A stretch of 64,000 bases of DNA from an uncultured Nitrosospira sp. (GTDB taxonomy: Bacteria > Nitrospirota > Nitrospiria > Nitrospirales > Nitrospiraceae). This document shows, piece after piece, positions 8,764 through 18,499 of this stretch (position 1 is its first letter; every line of letters starts with the position of its first letter). The translations under genes and the position numbers were made by a program. The stretch is taken from positions 47,173 through 111,172 of the forward strand of contig CAADGK010000101.1 of assembly GCA_900696515.1 (NCBI GenBank), in the 5' to 3' direction. The notes beneath the pieces were generated by a model, which was given only the letters and a program-made list of their open reading frames with translations, was not told the DNA's origin and made no database searches.

Positions 8764-10221
8764 ATGAGAATCGTCTGGTTGGTCTTGAGCTGGCTCATCA
8801 TCGCACCGGTGATCACCTCCGCAGGCCCAGCCAAAGAAATGACCTCGGAGGAATCCCTCCCGCCTCTTCCGTTAAGTCTGGAGGAACTCCATGCGAGAAT
8901 TGATCGGACGCATCCGCTCTTACGAGGTGCCGGCGCTGAAAAAACGATCGCCCGTGGGAAGATGCTCAAGGCGCTGGGTGCCTTTGAACCCACCCTGGTG
9001 AACGACACCGAGCTTGAGCGTTTTATTTCAAGCAGTGACCCAAGTAAGGGCACGCAAACGGTGGGGTATAACGACACACTGGTGGAAGCGCTGCACCCCT
9101 TGGGTTTTAAAGGCAGCGCCGGATTCCGCCAATCGATTGGGGCTGCGAGAATTCCCGACCTCTCGTTCGGCGACGGGAATCAACAAGTTCTTCTTGCCGG
9201 GTACCTTCCGCTTCTACGAGGGCTGCTGATGAATCCCGAGCGGGCAGAGTTCCAGCGATCCGAGTTGGCCGATCCGCTCGCAGACACCAAGATCGCCCAA
9301 ACGAGGCAAGGTCTTTTCTTGGCCGCCGCCCATCAATTCTGGGAATGGGTGGCGGCTGCGAAAGCACTCGACATTCAGAAACGAGCACTCACCGTCGCGG
9401 AACAGCGCTACCAGCAAGTGGATGAACGCGCGAAGGCCGGTGCGGTCGCGCCGATCGACGTGTCGGAAGCCGGTCATGAAGTGCACCGGCGGCGGGAAGT
9501 GGCCATCGCCGCCCGACGAGTGCTCGAGCAAGAGCAGCTCAAGCTCTCCATGTTTCTGTGGGAAAACGGCGCTCCGACGATTCCGCCGATCGAGCGCATT
9601 CCGGAATTTCCCACCGCGAAGCGGATGCCGACCGCAGACGACATCACGGCACATAAGCTGGCAGCGATGAAAGAACGGCCGGAGGTCAAGGAACTGGAAG
9701 TGGAGGCCAGGATCAACAACATCGATCTTGCGTTAGCGAAGAATAATCTGCTCCCCAGCCTTAATCTTGAGGCGGCGCCGGCGCGTACGCCTGAGAAGTT
9801 TGTGCTCGGGTTAGGATATCGATTTGGCGTCGAATTACGGATTCCGCTGCTGCAACGCCGCAGTCGTGGCGAGGTGCTGCAGGCGCAAGGCCAGGCCGAA
9901 CGACTCGTGGTGGCGCACCAGTACCGGGAAAACCAAGTCCTGGTCGATGTCGATAATGCTGTCTCGGCGATCGAGCGGGCGAGAGAAAGAATCGAAGAAG
10001 CGGGACAGGCGCTTCGTCTGGTCGCGCTGGTGGAAGAGGGAGAGCGGTACCGTTTCAGTGTCGGCACCAGCAGCGTGCTGTTCGTCAACCTTCGCGAACG
10101 CAATACCATCGATTCAGAGAATCAGGTCATTCGAGCGAAGGCGGAATACCAGAAGGCTTTGGCGCAGTATCAGTGGGCCATCGCGGCCTGGGCCAAAGGC
10201 CCAAGCGAGACCATACGGTGA
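8764..10221 (+). CDS. TolC-family outer-membrane efflux protein
   Basis: Outer-membrane channel for a tripartite exporter, 485 residues, the usual size for the family. A signal peptide (MRIVWLVLSWLIIAPVITSA) is followed by the paired TolC repeats, rich in long Ala/Glu/Gln coiled-coil helices: about residues 165-260 (RQGLFLAAAHQFWEWVAAA, VAEQRYQQVDERAKAGAVAP) and 380-475 (EVLQAQGQAERLVVAHQYRE). The segment RIPLLQRRSRGEVLQA is the typical strand-to-helix turn. The start at 8764 lies after GAAAGGAGCG. It is the first of a three-protein set with the ABC-like protein at 10356 and the HlyD protein on the opposite strand at 12121. Confidence 0.9.
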   Translation: MRIVWLVLSWLIIAPVITSAGPAKEMTSEESLPPLPLSLEELHARIDRTHPLLRGAGAEKTIARGKMLKALGAFEPTLVNDTELERFISSSDPSKGTQTVGYNDTLVEALHPLGFKGSAGFRQSIGAARIPDLSFGDGNQQVLLAGYLPLLRGLLMNPERAEFQRSELADPLADTKIAQTRQGLFLAAAHQFWEWVAAAKALDIQKRALTVAEQRYQQVDERAKAGAVAPIDVSEAGHEVHRRREVAIAARRVLEQEQLKLSMFLWENGAPTIPPIERIPEFPTAKRMPTADDITAHKLAAMKERPEVKELEVEARINNIDLALAKNNLLPSLNLEAAPARTPEKFVLGLGYRFGVELRIPLLQRRSRGEVLQAQGQAERLVVAHQYRENQVLVDVDNAVSAIERARERIEEAGQALRLVALVEEGERYRFSVGTSSVLFVNLRERNTIDSENQVIRAKAEYQKALAQYQWAIAAWAKGPSETIR

Positions 10222-10355
10222 GTAGTTGGTAAAGCGACCGGTCGGGAACAGCGGGGCAAGTGTATGGTGCGTGTTGATGCTGGTGAGGTACACGTGCAAG
10301 AGGGATCTCCATCCGCCGAGATGCCTGACACGCGGAAGATCAAAGGAGCACACGA

Positions 10356-12056
10356 ATGGGCGACGCGCTGGGCACGCACCATCCTAGCCTGCTTGAAGTT
10401 CTGAAGCTGTTTGGAAAGTTTCTCCGCCTTGAGCAGAGAATCCTCGTTCTTGTGGTCACGTATTCGCTCGTCGTCGGACTGTTCTCCCTGATCGTCCCCC
10501 TGACCGTTCAAGAGCTCGTCAACACGTTCTCGTTTGCAATTCAGCCGGTCATGATCGCCACGCTCGCCATCATCATGGTCGTCGTGCTGGTGTTCGTCGG
10601 AGCCTTTCGGGCGCTGCAGTACTACGCAGTGGAGGTGCTTCAACGTCGACTGTTTGTGCGGACGGCCTTCGCCATGGCGCAGAAGCTGCCCCTTGTGCGG
10701 GTTCAGGGATTTAGCCCGCGCGCGTCAAATTGCTTTATGGAAACCGCCTTCATGCAACGTGCGGTCTCGACCCTCCTGGTCGATCTGGTTCATGTGCTGG
10801 TCGGCGGCATGATCGGCATGACCATTCTGGTCTTCTATCATCCGTACTTTCTCCTCCTGAACCTCGTGCTGCTCTTGGGCTCAGCGTTCATCTTCTTTGT
10901 CCTATCTCGAGGAGGATTACGGTCGACCATCGACATGTCTCACGCCAAGTATGATGTGCTGCATTGGATTCAGGAGCTCTCGCAGAACGTCCTCCACTTG
11001 AAAGCAACCGACAGCCACGCATTGTTGATGCAGAAGACCGATGAACTGGCGAAGAAGTATGTAGCCTGTCGTCGCGCACGCTTTTCCGTCTTGCTGCGGC
11101 AATTTCTCGCCTCGGTGGGCGGGCAAGCGCTCGCGCATAGCGGCGCGCTAGCCTTGGCCGGTTGGCTCCTGTCCAGCGATCAGTTGACTCTCGGCCAACT
11201 TGTCGCAGTGGAGGTCGTGGTCGGGAGCCTGCTGATCAATTTTGATGCAGTGGTCAAGAGCATGGGGCAGGTGTTCTTCTTCTTCACGGCTTTGGTGGAA
11301 TTGGATGCCTTCTTGTCGTTACCGAACGACCAACGCCACTGCCCTCCAACGTCGTCGGTGACCCTCCCTGACCCACAGACTCACGGTATCCGAGTAACCT
11401 GTACTGGCGTGGGCCTGATGCAAGATGGAGTGCCGGTGTTCGAGAATTTTGACCTAGACATCGCTGCTGGTGAAAAAGTCGCGATTTATGCGAACACGAC
11501 GTCGGTCAGGATGTCCTTGGCCCGGGTGCTGGCTGGTCTGGAATCGCCAACCAGTGGGATCATTGCCTATAACGACGTGGAGCTGCGGCATCTCGATCAG
11601 CACGTCGTGAATCGGTGTCGCGGTTTTATGATTGATTCGCAGCTGTCACTGATCGACGGCACCATTGCAGACAATATCGTTTGGGGACGAGCGTATGTCT
11701 CCTACGACGATGTCCGGTGGGCGCTCCGGTTGACTCAGCTCCAGGAGGACATCGCAACACTCCCTCAAGGGATCAACTCCAATATCAGCGTGTTCGGGGA
11801 GAGCCCTGCCCCAAGCCATGTGTTGCGTATTCTCCTTGCACGGGCCGTTCTTGGACGGCCACAGCTCTTGATCTTCGATGGCATGATTCACGACATGCCG
11901 CCTGCGCTGCGAGACCGGATCCTCCAGCAAATCTGCTCGAAAGACGAATCCTGGACGGTAATGTTCGTCTCGAGCGACCCCACGCTCACGTCTTATGTCG
12001 ATCGCCGCATTGCTCTGAGCGATTCAGATGGCTCAGCGTCGTTGTTACCCACCTGA
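10356..12056 (+). CDS. ABC-transporter-like permease with degenerate ATPase domain
   Basis: A 566-residue fused permease/nucleotide-binding protein of the exporter (type I secretion/MsbA) layout. The TM domain spans about residues 1-330 with strongly hydrophobic helices (LVVTYSLVVGLFSLIVPLTV and others). The C-terminal domain aligns with an ABC ATPase but each key motif is altered. At the Walker A position it reads YANTTSVRMS, with Gly-Gly-Lys-Ser replaced by Thr, Val, Arg385 and Met. The signature region is FGESPAPSHVLRI in place of LSGGQ. Walker B is LLIFDGM, with catalytic Glu replaced by Gly509. The H-loop is SSDPT without His. ATP hydrolysis is therefore doubtful; it may be a structural half or a transporter driven otherwise. 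It sits between TolC and HlyD partners. Confidence 0.82.
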   Translation: MGDALGTHHPSLLEVLKLFGKFLRLEQRILVLVVTYSLVVGLFSLIVPLTVQELVNTFSFAIQPVMIATLAIIMVVVLVFVGAFRALQYYAVEVLQRRLFVRTAFAMAQKLPLVRVQGFSPRASNCFMETAFMQRAVSTLLVDLVHVLVGGMIGMTILVFYHPYFLLLNLVLLLGSAFIFFVLSRGGLRSTIDMSHAKYDVLHWIQELSQNVLHLKATDSHALLMQKTDELAKKYVACRRARFSVLLRQFLASVGGQALAHSGALALAGWLLSSDQLTLGQLVAVEVVVGSLLINFDAVVKSMGQVFFFFTALVELDAFLSLPNDQRHCPPTSSVTLPDPQTHGIRVTCTGVGLMQDGVPVFENFDLDIAAGEKVAIYANTTSVRMSLARVLAGLESPTSGIIAYNDVELRHLDQHVVNRCRGFMIDSQLSLIDGTIADNIVWGRAYVSYDDVRWALRLTQLQEDIATLPQGINSNISVFGESPAPSHVLRILLARAVLGRPQLLIFDGMIHDMPPALRDRILQQICSKDESWTVMFVSSDPTLTSYVDRRIALSDSDGSASLLPT

Positions 12057-12120
12057 AGCGCACACAGAATTGGACCGATTGAGAAACAGGCTTGCACGGG
12101 TCTTGGTGGAACAAAAATGA

Positions 12121-13578
12121 CTACTTTGAGCCTCGCCCTGCCTTGGGCAGGATCGTGTCGAGAATCGTGTGCGATCGTTCCAGGTAGTCGGGCGGGAAGA
12201 GGTTGAACCGGCGCCAGAGTTCATACCAGAGGGGGACGCGATTGAGGATCACCCAGCCCATCACCTTGGTGCCTTGCCGAACATGAGCTTGTTCGGGCCA
12301 TGACCGATCCTCGGGATCAGGAACCACCCAGAATCGGTAATTCCCTTTGCCATCGTCTACCTGGTCGATCACTTTGATCACGCCGGAATAGGTGCCGGCC
12401 ATCAGGTCGGGCCAGGCCGGTAAGGGAATAGCGGGGATGCCATAGAAGAGGATTTTGACTTTTCGGCCAACATTCAATAAGGGTGCGTCAAGGCCGTCCG
12501 CTGCCATCTCCACGGCCTTGTCGGTACTGGTAGGAGACAGACGAAGCAAGGTATCACCGAGACGAACGGTCTCGCCGACCCCAACCTTGGTCATTTTCAC
12601 GACGGTGCCGTCGATCGGGGCCACAATTTTACTGACCAACCGACGTTGCTCGGCGTTGGAGAGGCGGAGGGACACGTCGGCAAGCTGGTCCGTGACTCTG
12701 GCCGCTTCGGCCACCGAGGCATCGCGACTCGCTTCTGCGTCGAGCAGCCGCTGTAACATTTCTGCACTGACTTGGTCGCGACCGAAGCGGAGCGATTTCA
12801 TCGCCTCTTCGGCTGCTTGTAGGGCTGCTCGCATACCTTCAAGATCGGCTTGGCTGGCCGTGTCGGCTTGGATCGCCAACTCCAATTCACGCTGAGAGAC
12901 CAACCCTCGCTTCGACAGTTGTTTATGCCGTTCCACATGCAGCGCGGCGGTCGTCGCAGCGATTTTGGCCGCCTCCACCTTTTGGTGCGCTTCCCGCACC
13001 TTATTACCGGCCTCGACTACGCGAGCCTCCGCCGATGGAACGGCGGCTTTCACGAGGTTCCGCATTTCAAGAATCCGTTTATCAAGCTGCTCGACCCTCA
13101 TCAGCGCTGCACGCTGCGTCTTCTCCAGCGCCTTCTGGCGTTGATCCAGAAAGGTCAGGAGATGGGGCGACATGAAATTGGGATCATTGTCCTCCAGCTC
13201 AAGAATAAGCTTCCCCTCCTTCACCTGATCACCTTCCAACACATGCCATTTCTTGATACGGCCGGTGATCTGTGACTCGATATCCTGCGGCCGCTCGTAG
13301 GGTGTATACGCCGACATCTGACCGGTCACAGTGATGGTCTGTGTCCACGGGACAAAAATGATGGCCAGCAGGAAGAGCAAGAGCAGGCTGATTGGTAGAC
13401 GCGAAGAGAATCTCCATCGCACAGGCAACTGGGCCTCTGCCCAGGATTCAAGTTTGGCGGAGGCGGCGAGCTCGTCGACCGTGAGCGCAGTGAAACCCGC
13501 TTCGCGTTGTACGAGGGGGTGGGCCTGCTTTCCGAGGTCAAGCGCGTGGCTACTTGTGGAACCCTGTTTGGTGCTCAT
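12121..13578 (-). CDS. HlyD-family periplasmic adaptor (membrane fusion protein)
   Basis: A 485-residue adaptor linking an inner-membrane exporter with a TolC channel. After a cytoplasmic N-terminus of about 55 residues comes a TM segment near 57-77 (LPISLLLLFLLAIIFVPW), then a biotinyl-lipoyl half (IKKWHVLEGDQVKEGKLILEL), a long Ala/Glu/Arg coiled coil at about 155-300 (QKALEKTQRAALMRVEQLD, VVEAGNKVREAHQKVEAAK), and the second lipoyl half (IVAPIDGTVVKMTKVGVGE). It is convergent with the ABC-like gene and is its obvious partner together with the TolC at 8764. Confidence 0.9.
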   Translation of the reverse strand: MSTKQGSTSSHALDLGKQAHPLVQREAGFTALTVDELAASAKLESWAEAQLPVRWRFSSRLPISLLLLFLLAIIFVPWTQTITVTGQMSAYTPYERPQDIESQITGRIKKWHVLEGDQVKEGKLILELEDNDPNFMSPHLLTFLDQRQKALEKTQRAALMRVEQLDKRILEMRNLVKAAVPSAEARVVEAGNKVREAHQKVEAAKIAATTAALHVERHKQLSKRGLVSQRELELAIQADTASQADLEGMRAALQAAEEAMKSLRFGRDQVSAEMLQRLLDAEASRDASVAEAARVTDQLADVSLRLSNAEQRRLVSKIVAPIDGTVVKMTKVGVGETVRLGDTLLRLSPTSTDKAVEMAADGLDAPLLNVGRKVKILFYGIPAIPLPAWPDLMAGTYSGVIKVIDQVDDGKGNYRFWVVPDPEDRSWPEQAHVRQGTKVMGWVILNRVPLWYELWRRFNLFPPDYLERSHTILDTILPKAGRGSK

Positions 13579-14185
13579 GCTGCGTCAACCAGACTCAACT
13601 ACTATTGAAAGATTACACACCCAGCCGTGATCATAGGCGGAACCGGTTTTCTGGTCAATCCGGTCTACCGGGGCGACAATAGCAGCGTGATGAACGTTGC
13701 TACAGAGCCAAGAGAACCTAAGCACGCTGGCCACCCGCTAAGGGAATAACCCCGAGACAGTGGACAAGTGGAGGACAGGCACGTATCTCACTGATACTCA
13801 GATGTGTCTGAAAAAACCGACCTCAACGAGCTCTCCACCCTTCGGAATAAAGCGACGCCGCGTGCCTTTGTAAATCTGGGCGCGGCGGCCTATATCGCCT
13901 ATGGCCTCGCCCACGCGCCGACCATGATCGTGAACATGTCCAAAGCGCGGCCGAAGTAACTCGTCCGGTTCCCTGTCCTCCACCGCATACACTTTTACAG
14001 TAAGGACAGCCTTTCCGTAGAGGCACGTCCCTACACTGTCCTCCACTGCAAAAATAATTATCGCTATATTCGTAATATCGTCTTGACACGCGAGAGACAT
14101 CCGCGTAGTAGTGCAAAGCAATAATTGAGTAAGCAATAGATATTAGTAGAACTACATACAGTCGTTTTGCACGCATACATCGTAC
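13579..14185. other. Spacer before the conjugation operon, no confident gene
   Basis: About 600 bases. The last 120 bases are AT-rich. ATATT-CGT-AATAT (14066-14078) is a perfect inverted repeat just before TTGACA (14083-14088), so this is a plausible regulated promoter for the trb operon, although the matching -10 box is weak. One doubtful minus-strand ORF is listed separately. Confidence 0.45.
13798..14136 (-). CDS. Doubtful small ORF of unknown function
   Basis: A 112-residue frame whose C-terminal two thirds (VYAVEDREPDELLRPRFGH through GELVEVGFF) has protein-like composition, while the N-terminus does not and no ribosome-binding site is seen. A shifted frame over 13823-14176 would instead begin with a signal-like segment. 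It may be the decayed end of a gene. No family is recognised. Confidence 0.25.
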   Translation of the reverse strand: MLTQLLLCTTTRMSLACQDDITNIAIIIFAVEDSVGTCLYGKAVLTVKVYAVEDREPDELLRPRFGHVHDHGRRVGEAIGDIGRRAQIYKGTRRRFIPKGGELVEVGFFRHI

Positions 14186-15178
14186 ATGGTTCGCGCAAAT
14201 ACTCGCATGGATGACGGACCCTCGACGAAAGAACGAGCCCGCCGGATGATCGAACGGGATATGGGAGTTCTGTTACTCGAGACCCTCAATGATGCACGCA
14301 CCGTGGAAGTCATGCTGAACGCGGATGGTCGGCTTTGGTGTGAACGGCTCGGGCAGGGGATGGCCTGTATCGGGACGTTTCCCGCCGCCCGCGCGGAAGC
14401 CATTATCAAAACCGTGGCGGGGTTTCATCGCAAGGAAATTACGCGCCAGTCGCCCTACCTCGACGGAGAATTTCCCCTCGACGGCTCCCGCTTCGCCGCA
14501 CAGATCCCGCCGATCGTGCCCGCTCCGACCTTTGCGATCCGCAAACGGGCACTCGCGGTCTTTCGACTCGAGCAGTACGTGGAGCAGGGGATCATGACGG
14601 CTCGGCAACGAGACGTGCTCCTCACCGCCATTACAACCAGACGCAATATTCTGGTCGTGGGCGGGACTGGTTCGGGCAAGACCACGCTGGTGAACGCGCT
14701 GATCGACACGATGATGGACACCTTTCCCCATCTGCGCGTCTTCATCTTCGAAGACACCGCCGAAATTCAATGCCGTGCCGACAACTGCGTGCAATACCAC
14801 ACCACCGTGGATGTCACGATGGCGAAGCTCTTGAAGATTTCCATGCGCATGCGGCCCGACACGATTTTGGTCGGGGAAGTCCGAGGGCCGGAAGCGTTAG
14901 ATCTCCTCATGGCCTGGAACAGCGGCCATGAAGGAGGCATTGCGACCTTGCATGCCAATCATGCCAGGGCCGGACTCTCGAAGCTGGCGCTCTACATCAG
15001 CATGAACCAAGACTATCCCAAACCCATCGAACCGTTGATTGCCGAAGCCGTGCAGATCGTGGTGCACATCACACGCTGTGCGGACGGGCGCCGCGTCGAA
15101 GACATTCTCGAAGTCCAAGGCTATGAGCACGGCCTGTACATCACTCGGTCACTGATTGAACCGAAGGAGCATACGTGA
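14186..15178 (+). CDS. trbB: Conjugal transfer ATPase TrbB (VirB11 family)
   Basis: Hexameric secretion ATPase at the cytoplasmic base of the mating channel, 330 residues as usual for TrbB. Walker A is GGTGSGKTT at about residues 159-167, the Asp box region is [10 protein letters not shown], Walker B is [13 protein letters not shown], and the His box is [12 protein letters not shown]. It is the first gene of the trb operon and its stop overlaps the start region of trbC (TGA inside GTGATG). No strong ribosome-binding site precedes ATG 14186; ATG 14207 is an alternative start. The gene order that follows matches the RP4 Tra2 region. Confidence 0.95.
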   Translation: MVRANTRMDDGPSTKERARRMIERDMGVLLLETLNDARTVEVMLNADGRLWCERLGQGMACIGTFPAARAEAIIKTVAGFHRKEITRQSPYLDGEFPLDGSRFAAQIPPIVPAPTFAIRKRALAVFRLEQYVEQGIMTARQRDVLLTAITTRRNILVVGGTGSGKTTLVNALIDTMMDTFPHLRVFIFEDTAEIQCRADNCVQYHTTVDVTMAKLLKISMRMRPDTILVGEVRGPEALDLLMAWNSGHEGGIATLHANHARAGLSKLALYISMNQDYPKPIEPLIAEAVQIVVHITRCADGRRVEDILEVQGYEHGLYITRSLIEPKEHT

Positions 15179-15582
15179 TGAGCACTACATCGCACTGGAA
15201 ACAATATTTGTGGTGCGTCGGCCTCCTGCTGACGCTGTGCGCGTTCATGCTTCCGAATGAAGCCTACGCGGCGGGGACGGCCGGAGGAGGGCTCCCCTAC
15301 GAATCGGCCTTGACCCGGTTACGAGCTTCGATCACCGGACCCGTCGCCTTTACCTTGTCCTTGATCGGGATCGTAGGCGCTGCAGGGGTGTTGATCTTCG
15401 GCGGCGAGTTGACGGGGTTTTTGCGCATGATGGTCTTCCTCGTGTTGTTGATCGCCATCCTCGTGGGAGCCCAAAACGTGCTCACGACGCTCTTCGCCGC
15501 GGGCGCTGAGATCTCCTGGATCGGGGAGGGGACCGAGGCCATCGTGGCATCGTCTTGTCCTGAACTGGCGAGGTGGAGCTAA
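15178..15582 (+). CDS. trbC: Conjugal transfer pilin precursor TrbC (VirB2 family)
   Basis: Prepilin of the conjugative pilus, 134 residues. The N-terminal leader has a basic region then [20 protein letters not shown], a likely signal-peptidase site, followed by two TM helices typical of TrbC/VirB2: [20 protein letters not shown] and [23 protein letters not shown] 15178 overlaps the trbB stop and lies after AAGGAG. The RP4 homologue is cyclised after processing; whether this one is cannot be read from the sequence. Confidence 0.9.
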   Translation: MSTTSHWKQYLWCVGLLLTLCAFMLPNEAYAAGTAGGGLPYESALTRLRASITGPVAFTLSLIGIVGAAGVLIFGGELTGFLRMMVFLVLLIAILVGAQNVLTTLFAAGAEISWIGEGTEAIVASSCPELARWS

Positions 15583-15584
15583 CC

Positions 15585-15896
15585 ATGGCGCTCCGGAAGA
15601 TTCCGATCCGCCGCGTCATGCACCGAGACAATCTGTTTCTGGGTGGGGACCGTGAACTGGTGCTGTTCTGTGGCGCGGTCGCGTTTGCATTGATCTTCAC
15701 CGCCCAAGAACTGCGGGCGGGCATCGTCGGCGTGAGTCTGTGGTGTCTTCTTCTGTATCTCCTGCGACTCATGGCCAAAGCCGATCCCAAGTTGCGCTAC
15801 GTCTATCTGCGGCAGTTGCTCTACAAACCCTACTATCCCGCGCGCAGTACCCCCTGGCGGGTCAACAGCACCAGGCAAGGAAACCAGTACCTATGA
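15585..15896 (+). CDS. trbD: Conjugal transfer protein TrbD (VirB3 family)
   Basis: Small inner-membrane protein of the mating channel, 103 residues from ATG 15585 (AGGTGGAG just before; the trbC stop is at 15580). It has the VirB3/TrbD pattern: a polar N-terminus with RVMHRDNLFLGGDRELV, two adjacent TM helices (FCGAVAFALIFTAQELRAG and VSLWCLLLYLLRLMAK), and a basic C-terminus with YVYLRQLLYKPYYPARSTPW. Its stop overlaps the trbE start. Confidence 0.9.
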   Translation: MALRKIPIRRVMHRDNLFLGGDRELVLFCGAVAFALIFTAQELRAGIVGVSLWCLLLYLLRLMAKADPKLRYVYLRQLLYKPYYPARSTPWRVNSTRQGNQYL

Positions 15897-18499
15897 TGGT
15901 GACGCTGACCGTCCTGATTGCACTGTTGGGCCTCGTCTTCCTCCTGTTGCTGATCCAACGTCTCCGGGAAGCCGACGCACAGGTGACGGTGAAGAAGCAT
16001 CGCTCGCAGGACGCGGGCCTGTCGGATCTCTTGATCTATGCGGCGATGGTGGAGGATGGCGTGATCGTCGGGAAAAACGGCTCGCTCATGGCGGCCTGGA
16101 TCTACCGCGGCGACGATCAAGCCAGCAGCACGGAACCCCAGCGCGAAGCGGTGTCGTTTCGGATCAATCAAGCCTTGAGCCAGCTCGGCAACGGCTGGAT
16201 GGTGCATGTGGATGCGGTGCGGCGTCGGGCGGCTGGCTATGCCACGCCTGGTCTCTCCCATTTTCCCGATGCGCTGACGGCCGCGTTGGATGAAGAACGC
16301 CGTCGGCTCTTCGAAGGGCTGGGGGCCATGTACGACGGCTATTTTGTCGTGACGCTGACGTATCTGCCGCCGTTGGTGGCACAACGCCAGTTCGTGGAGT
16401 TGATGTTCGACGATGATCAGGCGGCAGTCACGGCGCAGGACCGGACGAAAGGCCTGGTGGAACAATTCACCCGGGACTGTGCATCGTTTGAATCGCGCTT
16501 GTCATCGGTCTTTCGCCTGCAACGCCTCCGCGGACAATCTCTCATCCTCGAGGATGGGTCGACCGTCACCCATGACGAATTCCTGCGGTGGGTGCAACGC
16601 TGCGTGACCGGCCTGAATCAGCCGGTCCTCTTGCCGTCGCATCCGATGTATCTCGATGCCGTGATCGGCGGACAGGAATTGTGGACGGGCGTCATTCCGA
16701 AAATCGGCCGGCAGTACATGCAGGTGGTGGCAATTGAAGGCTTTCCCCTCGACAGTACCCCAGGCATCCTGACATCGCTCGGGGAGTTGCCTATCGAGTA
16801 CCGCTGGTCGTCCCGATTTATCTTCATGGAGCCCCATGAAGCCGTGCGGGAGCTGACGCGCTATCGACGGAAATGGAAGCAGAAAATCCGAGGATTCCTC
16901 GATCAAATCACCAATTCCCACACAGGACCCTTGGATCAGGATGCAATGGCGATGGTCGCCGATGCGGAGGCCGCCATCGGGGAAGTGAACAGTGGGGTGA
17001 TCGGGATGGGCTACTACACGAGTGTCGTGGTCCTCATGGATGAGGACCGAGCGGAATTGGAACGGTCGGCGCGTCACATCGAGAAAGTGCTGCATCAATT
17101 GGGGTTTGCCGCCCGGATCGAAACGCTCAATACGATGGACGCCTTCTTGGGTAGCTTGCCGGGACACGGCGTCGAAAACGTCCGGCGTCCGCCGTTGAAC
17201 ACGATGAATCTGGCAGATCTCCTGCCGACCAGTACAATCTGGACCGGCAGCGCCACCGCGCCCTGTCCCATGTATCCGCCGAACGCCCCTCCCTTGATGC
17301 AGTGCGTCACGCATGGGGCCACCCCGTTTCGTCTGAATCTTCATGTGCGCGATGTCGGCCATACCTTGATGCTGGGCCCGACCGGCTCAGGGAAATCGAC
17401 GCATCTCGGGATGCTGGCCGCGCAACTGCGTCGGTATGAAGGGATGTCGGTCTATGTCTTCGATAAGGGTCAATCGATGTATCCCCTCGCGGCGGCGATA
17501 CGAGCCCACACGAGCGGACAGAGCGGATTGCACTTCACCATCGCCGGAGATACGCACGACTTAGCCTTTTGTCCTCTCCAGTTCTTGGAGACCAAAGGGG
17601 ATCGAGCTTGGGCGTTGGAGTGGATCGAGACCATGCTCGCCCTGAACGGCGTGAAGACCACGCCGCTTCAACGGAACGCCATTGCGGAAACGGTCATGGC
17701 GCTGCACGCCAATGCGTTGAGTCATGACCACGCCAACGGATTGAATCAGCCGCCGGCGTCGCTCTCCGATTTCGTGAATATGGTGCAGGACGAAGAGATT
17801 CGCGAAGCCCTGAAGCAATACACGGTGAGCGGGGCCTTGGGCCATCTGCTCGACGCCGAACGGGACGGGCTCGCGCTCGCGGATTTTACCGTGTTTGAAA
17901 TCGAGGAGTTGATGGGGCTCGGGGACAAGTACGCCCTCCCAACGATTTTGTATCTCTTTCGCCGGATTGAACGGAGCTTGAGGGGTCAGCCTAGCGCCAT
18001 CATCGTGGATGAAGCCTGGTTGATGCTCGGGCATCCGGTGATCCGGGAAAAGATCCGGGAATGGTTGAAAGTCCTGCGCAAGGCCAACTGCCTGGTGGTG
18101 CTGGCGACACAGAGTCTCACCGACGCAGCCAATTCAGGCATTTTGGATGTGATCGTGGAATCCACGGCGACCAAAATCTTTTTGCCCAACGTCTTCGCCC
18201 GCGATGAGGACACGTCGGCGCTGTATCGTCGAATGGGACTGAACTCCCGGCAAATTGAGATTCTGGCCACGGCGATGCCGAAACGCCAGTATTACTACAG
18301 TTCGGAATATGGCCATCGGCTCTACGACCTCGCATTAGGACCCTTGGCCCTCGCCTTCGTCGGCGCATCGGATAAAGAGTCCATCGCGGAGATCCGTGCG
18401 CTGGTCGAAAAGTACGGGGAGGGCTGGACGGACGAATGGCTCGCGAGCCGTGGACTCACACTGCGTGACTATCTCACCTATGACGAGGTACTGGCATGA
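15893..18499 (+). CDS. trbE: Conjugal transfer ATPase TrbE (VirB4 family)
   Basis: Large ATPase that energises pilus assembly and DNA transfer, about 868 residues. ATG 15893 is chosen because it overlaps the trbD stop and directly precedes a TM helix (TVLIALLGLVFLLLLIQRL); the frame is open further upstream but only within trbD. Walker A is GPTGSGKSTHL at about residue 494, and Walker B is SAIIVDEAWLML, with LVVLATQSLTDAANSG after it. The N-terminal CagE/TrbE/VirB domain is present (KNGSLMAAWIYRGDD onward). It is complete and intact. Confidence 0.95.
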   Translation: MMVTLTVLIALLGLVFLLLLIQRLREADAQVTVKKHRSQDAGLSDLLIYAAMVEDGVIVGKNGSLMAAWIYRGDDQASSTEPQREAVSFRINQALSQLGNGWMVHVDAVRRRAAGYATPGLSHFPDALTAALDEERRRLFEGLGAMYDGYFVVTLTYLPPLVAQRQFVELMFDDDQAAVTAQDRTKGLVEQFTRDCASFESRLSSVFRLQRLRGQSLILEDGSTVTHDEFLRWVQRCVTGLNQPVLLPSHPMYLDAVIGGQELWTGVIPKIGRQYMQVVAIEGFPLDSTPGILTSLGELPIEYRWSSRFIFMEPHEAVRELTRYRRKWKQKIRGFLDQITNSHTGPLDQDAMAMVADAEAAIGEVNSGVIGMGYYTSVVVLMDEDRAELERSARHIEKVLHQLGFAARIETLNTMDAFLGSLPGHGVENVRRPPLNTMNLADLLPTSTIWTGSATAPCPMYPPNAPPLMQCVTHGATPFRLNLHVRDVGHTLMLGPTGSGKSTHLGMLAAQLRRYEGMSVYVFDKGQSMYPLAAAIRAHTSGQSGLHFTIAGDTHDLAFCPLQFLETKGDRAWALEWIETMLALNGVKTTPLQRNAIAETVMALHANALSHDHANGLNQPPASLSDFVNMVQDEEIREALKQYTVSGALGHLLDAERDGLALADFTVFEIEELMGLGDKYALPTILYLFRRIERSLRGQPSAIIVDEAWLMLGHPVIREKIREWLKVLRKANCLVVLATQSLTDAANSGILDVIVESTATKIFLPNVFARDEDTSALYRRMGLNSRQIEILATAMPKRQYYYSSEYGHRLYDLALGPLALAFVGASDKESIAEIRALVEKYGEGWTDEWLASRGLTLRDYLTYDEVLA

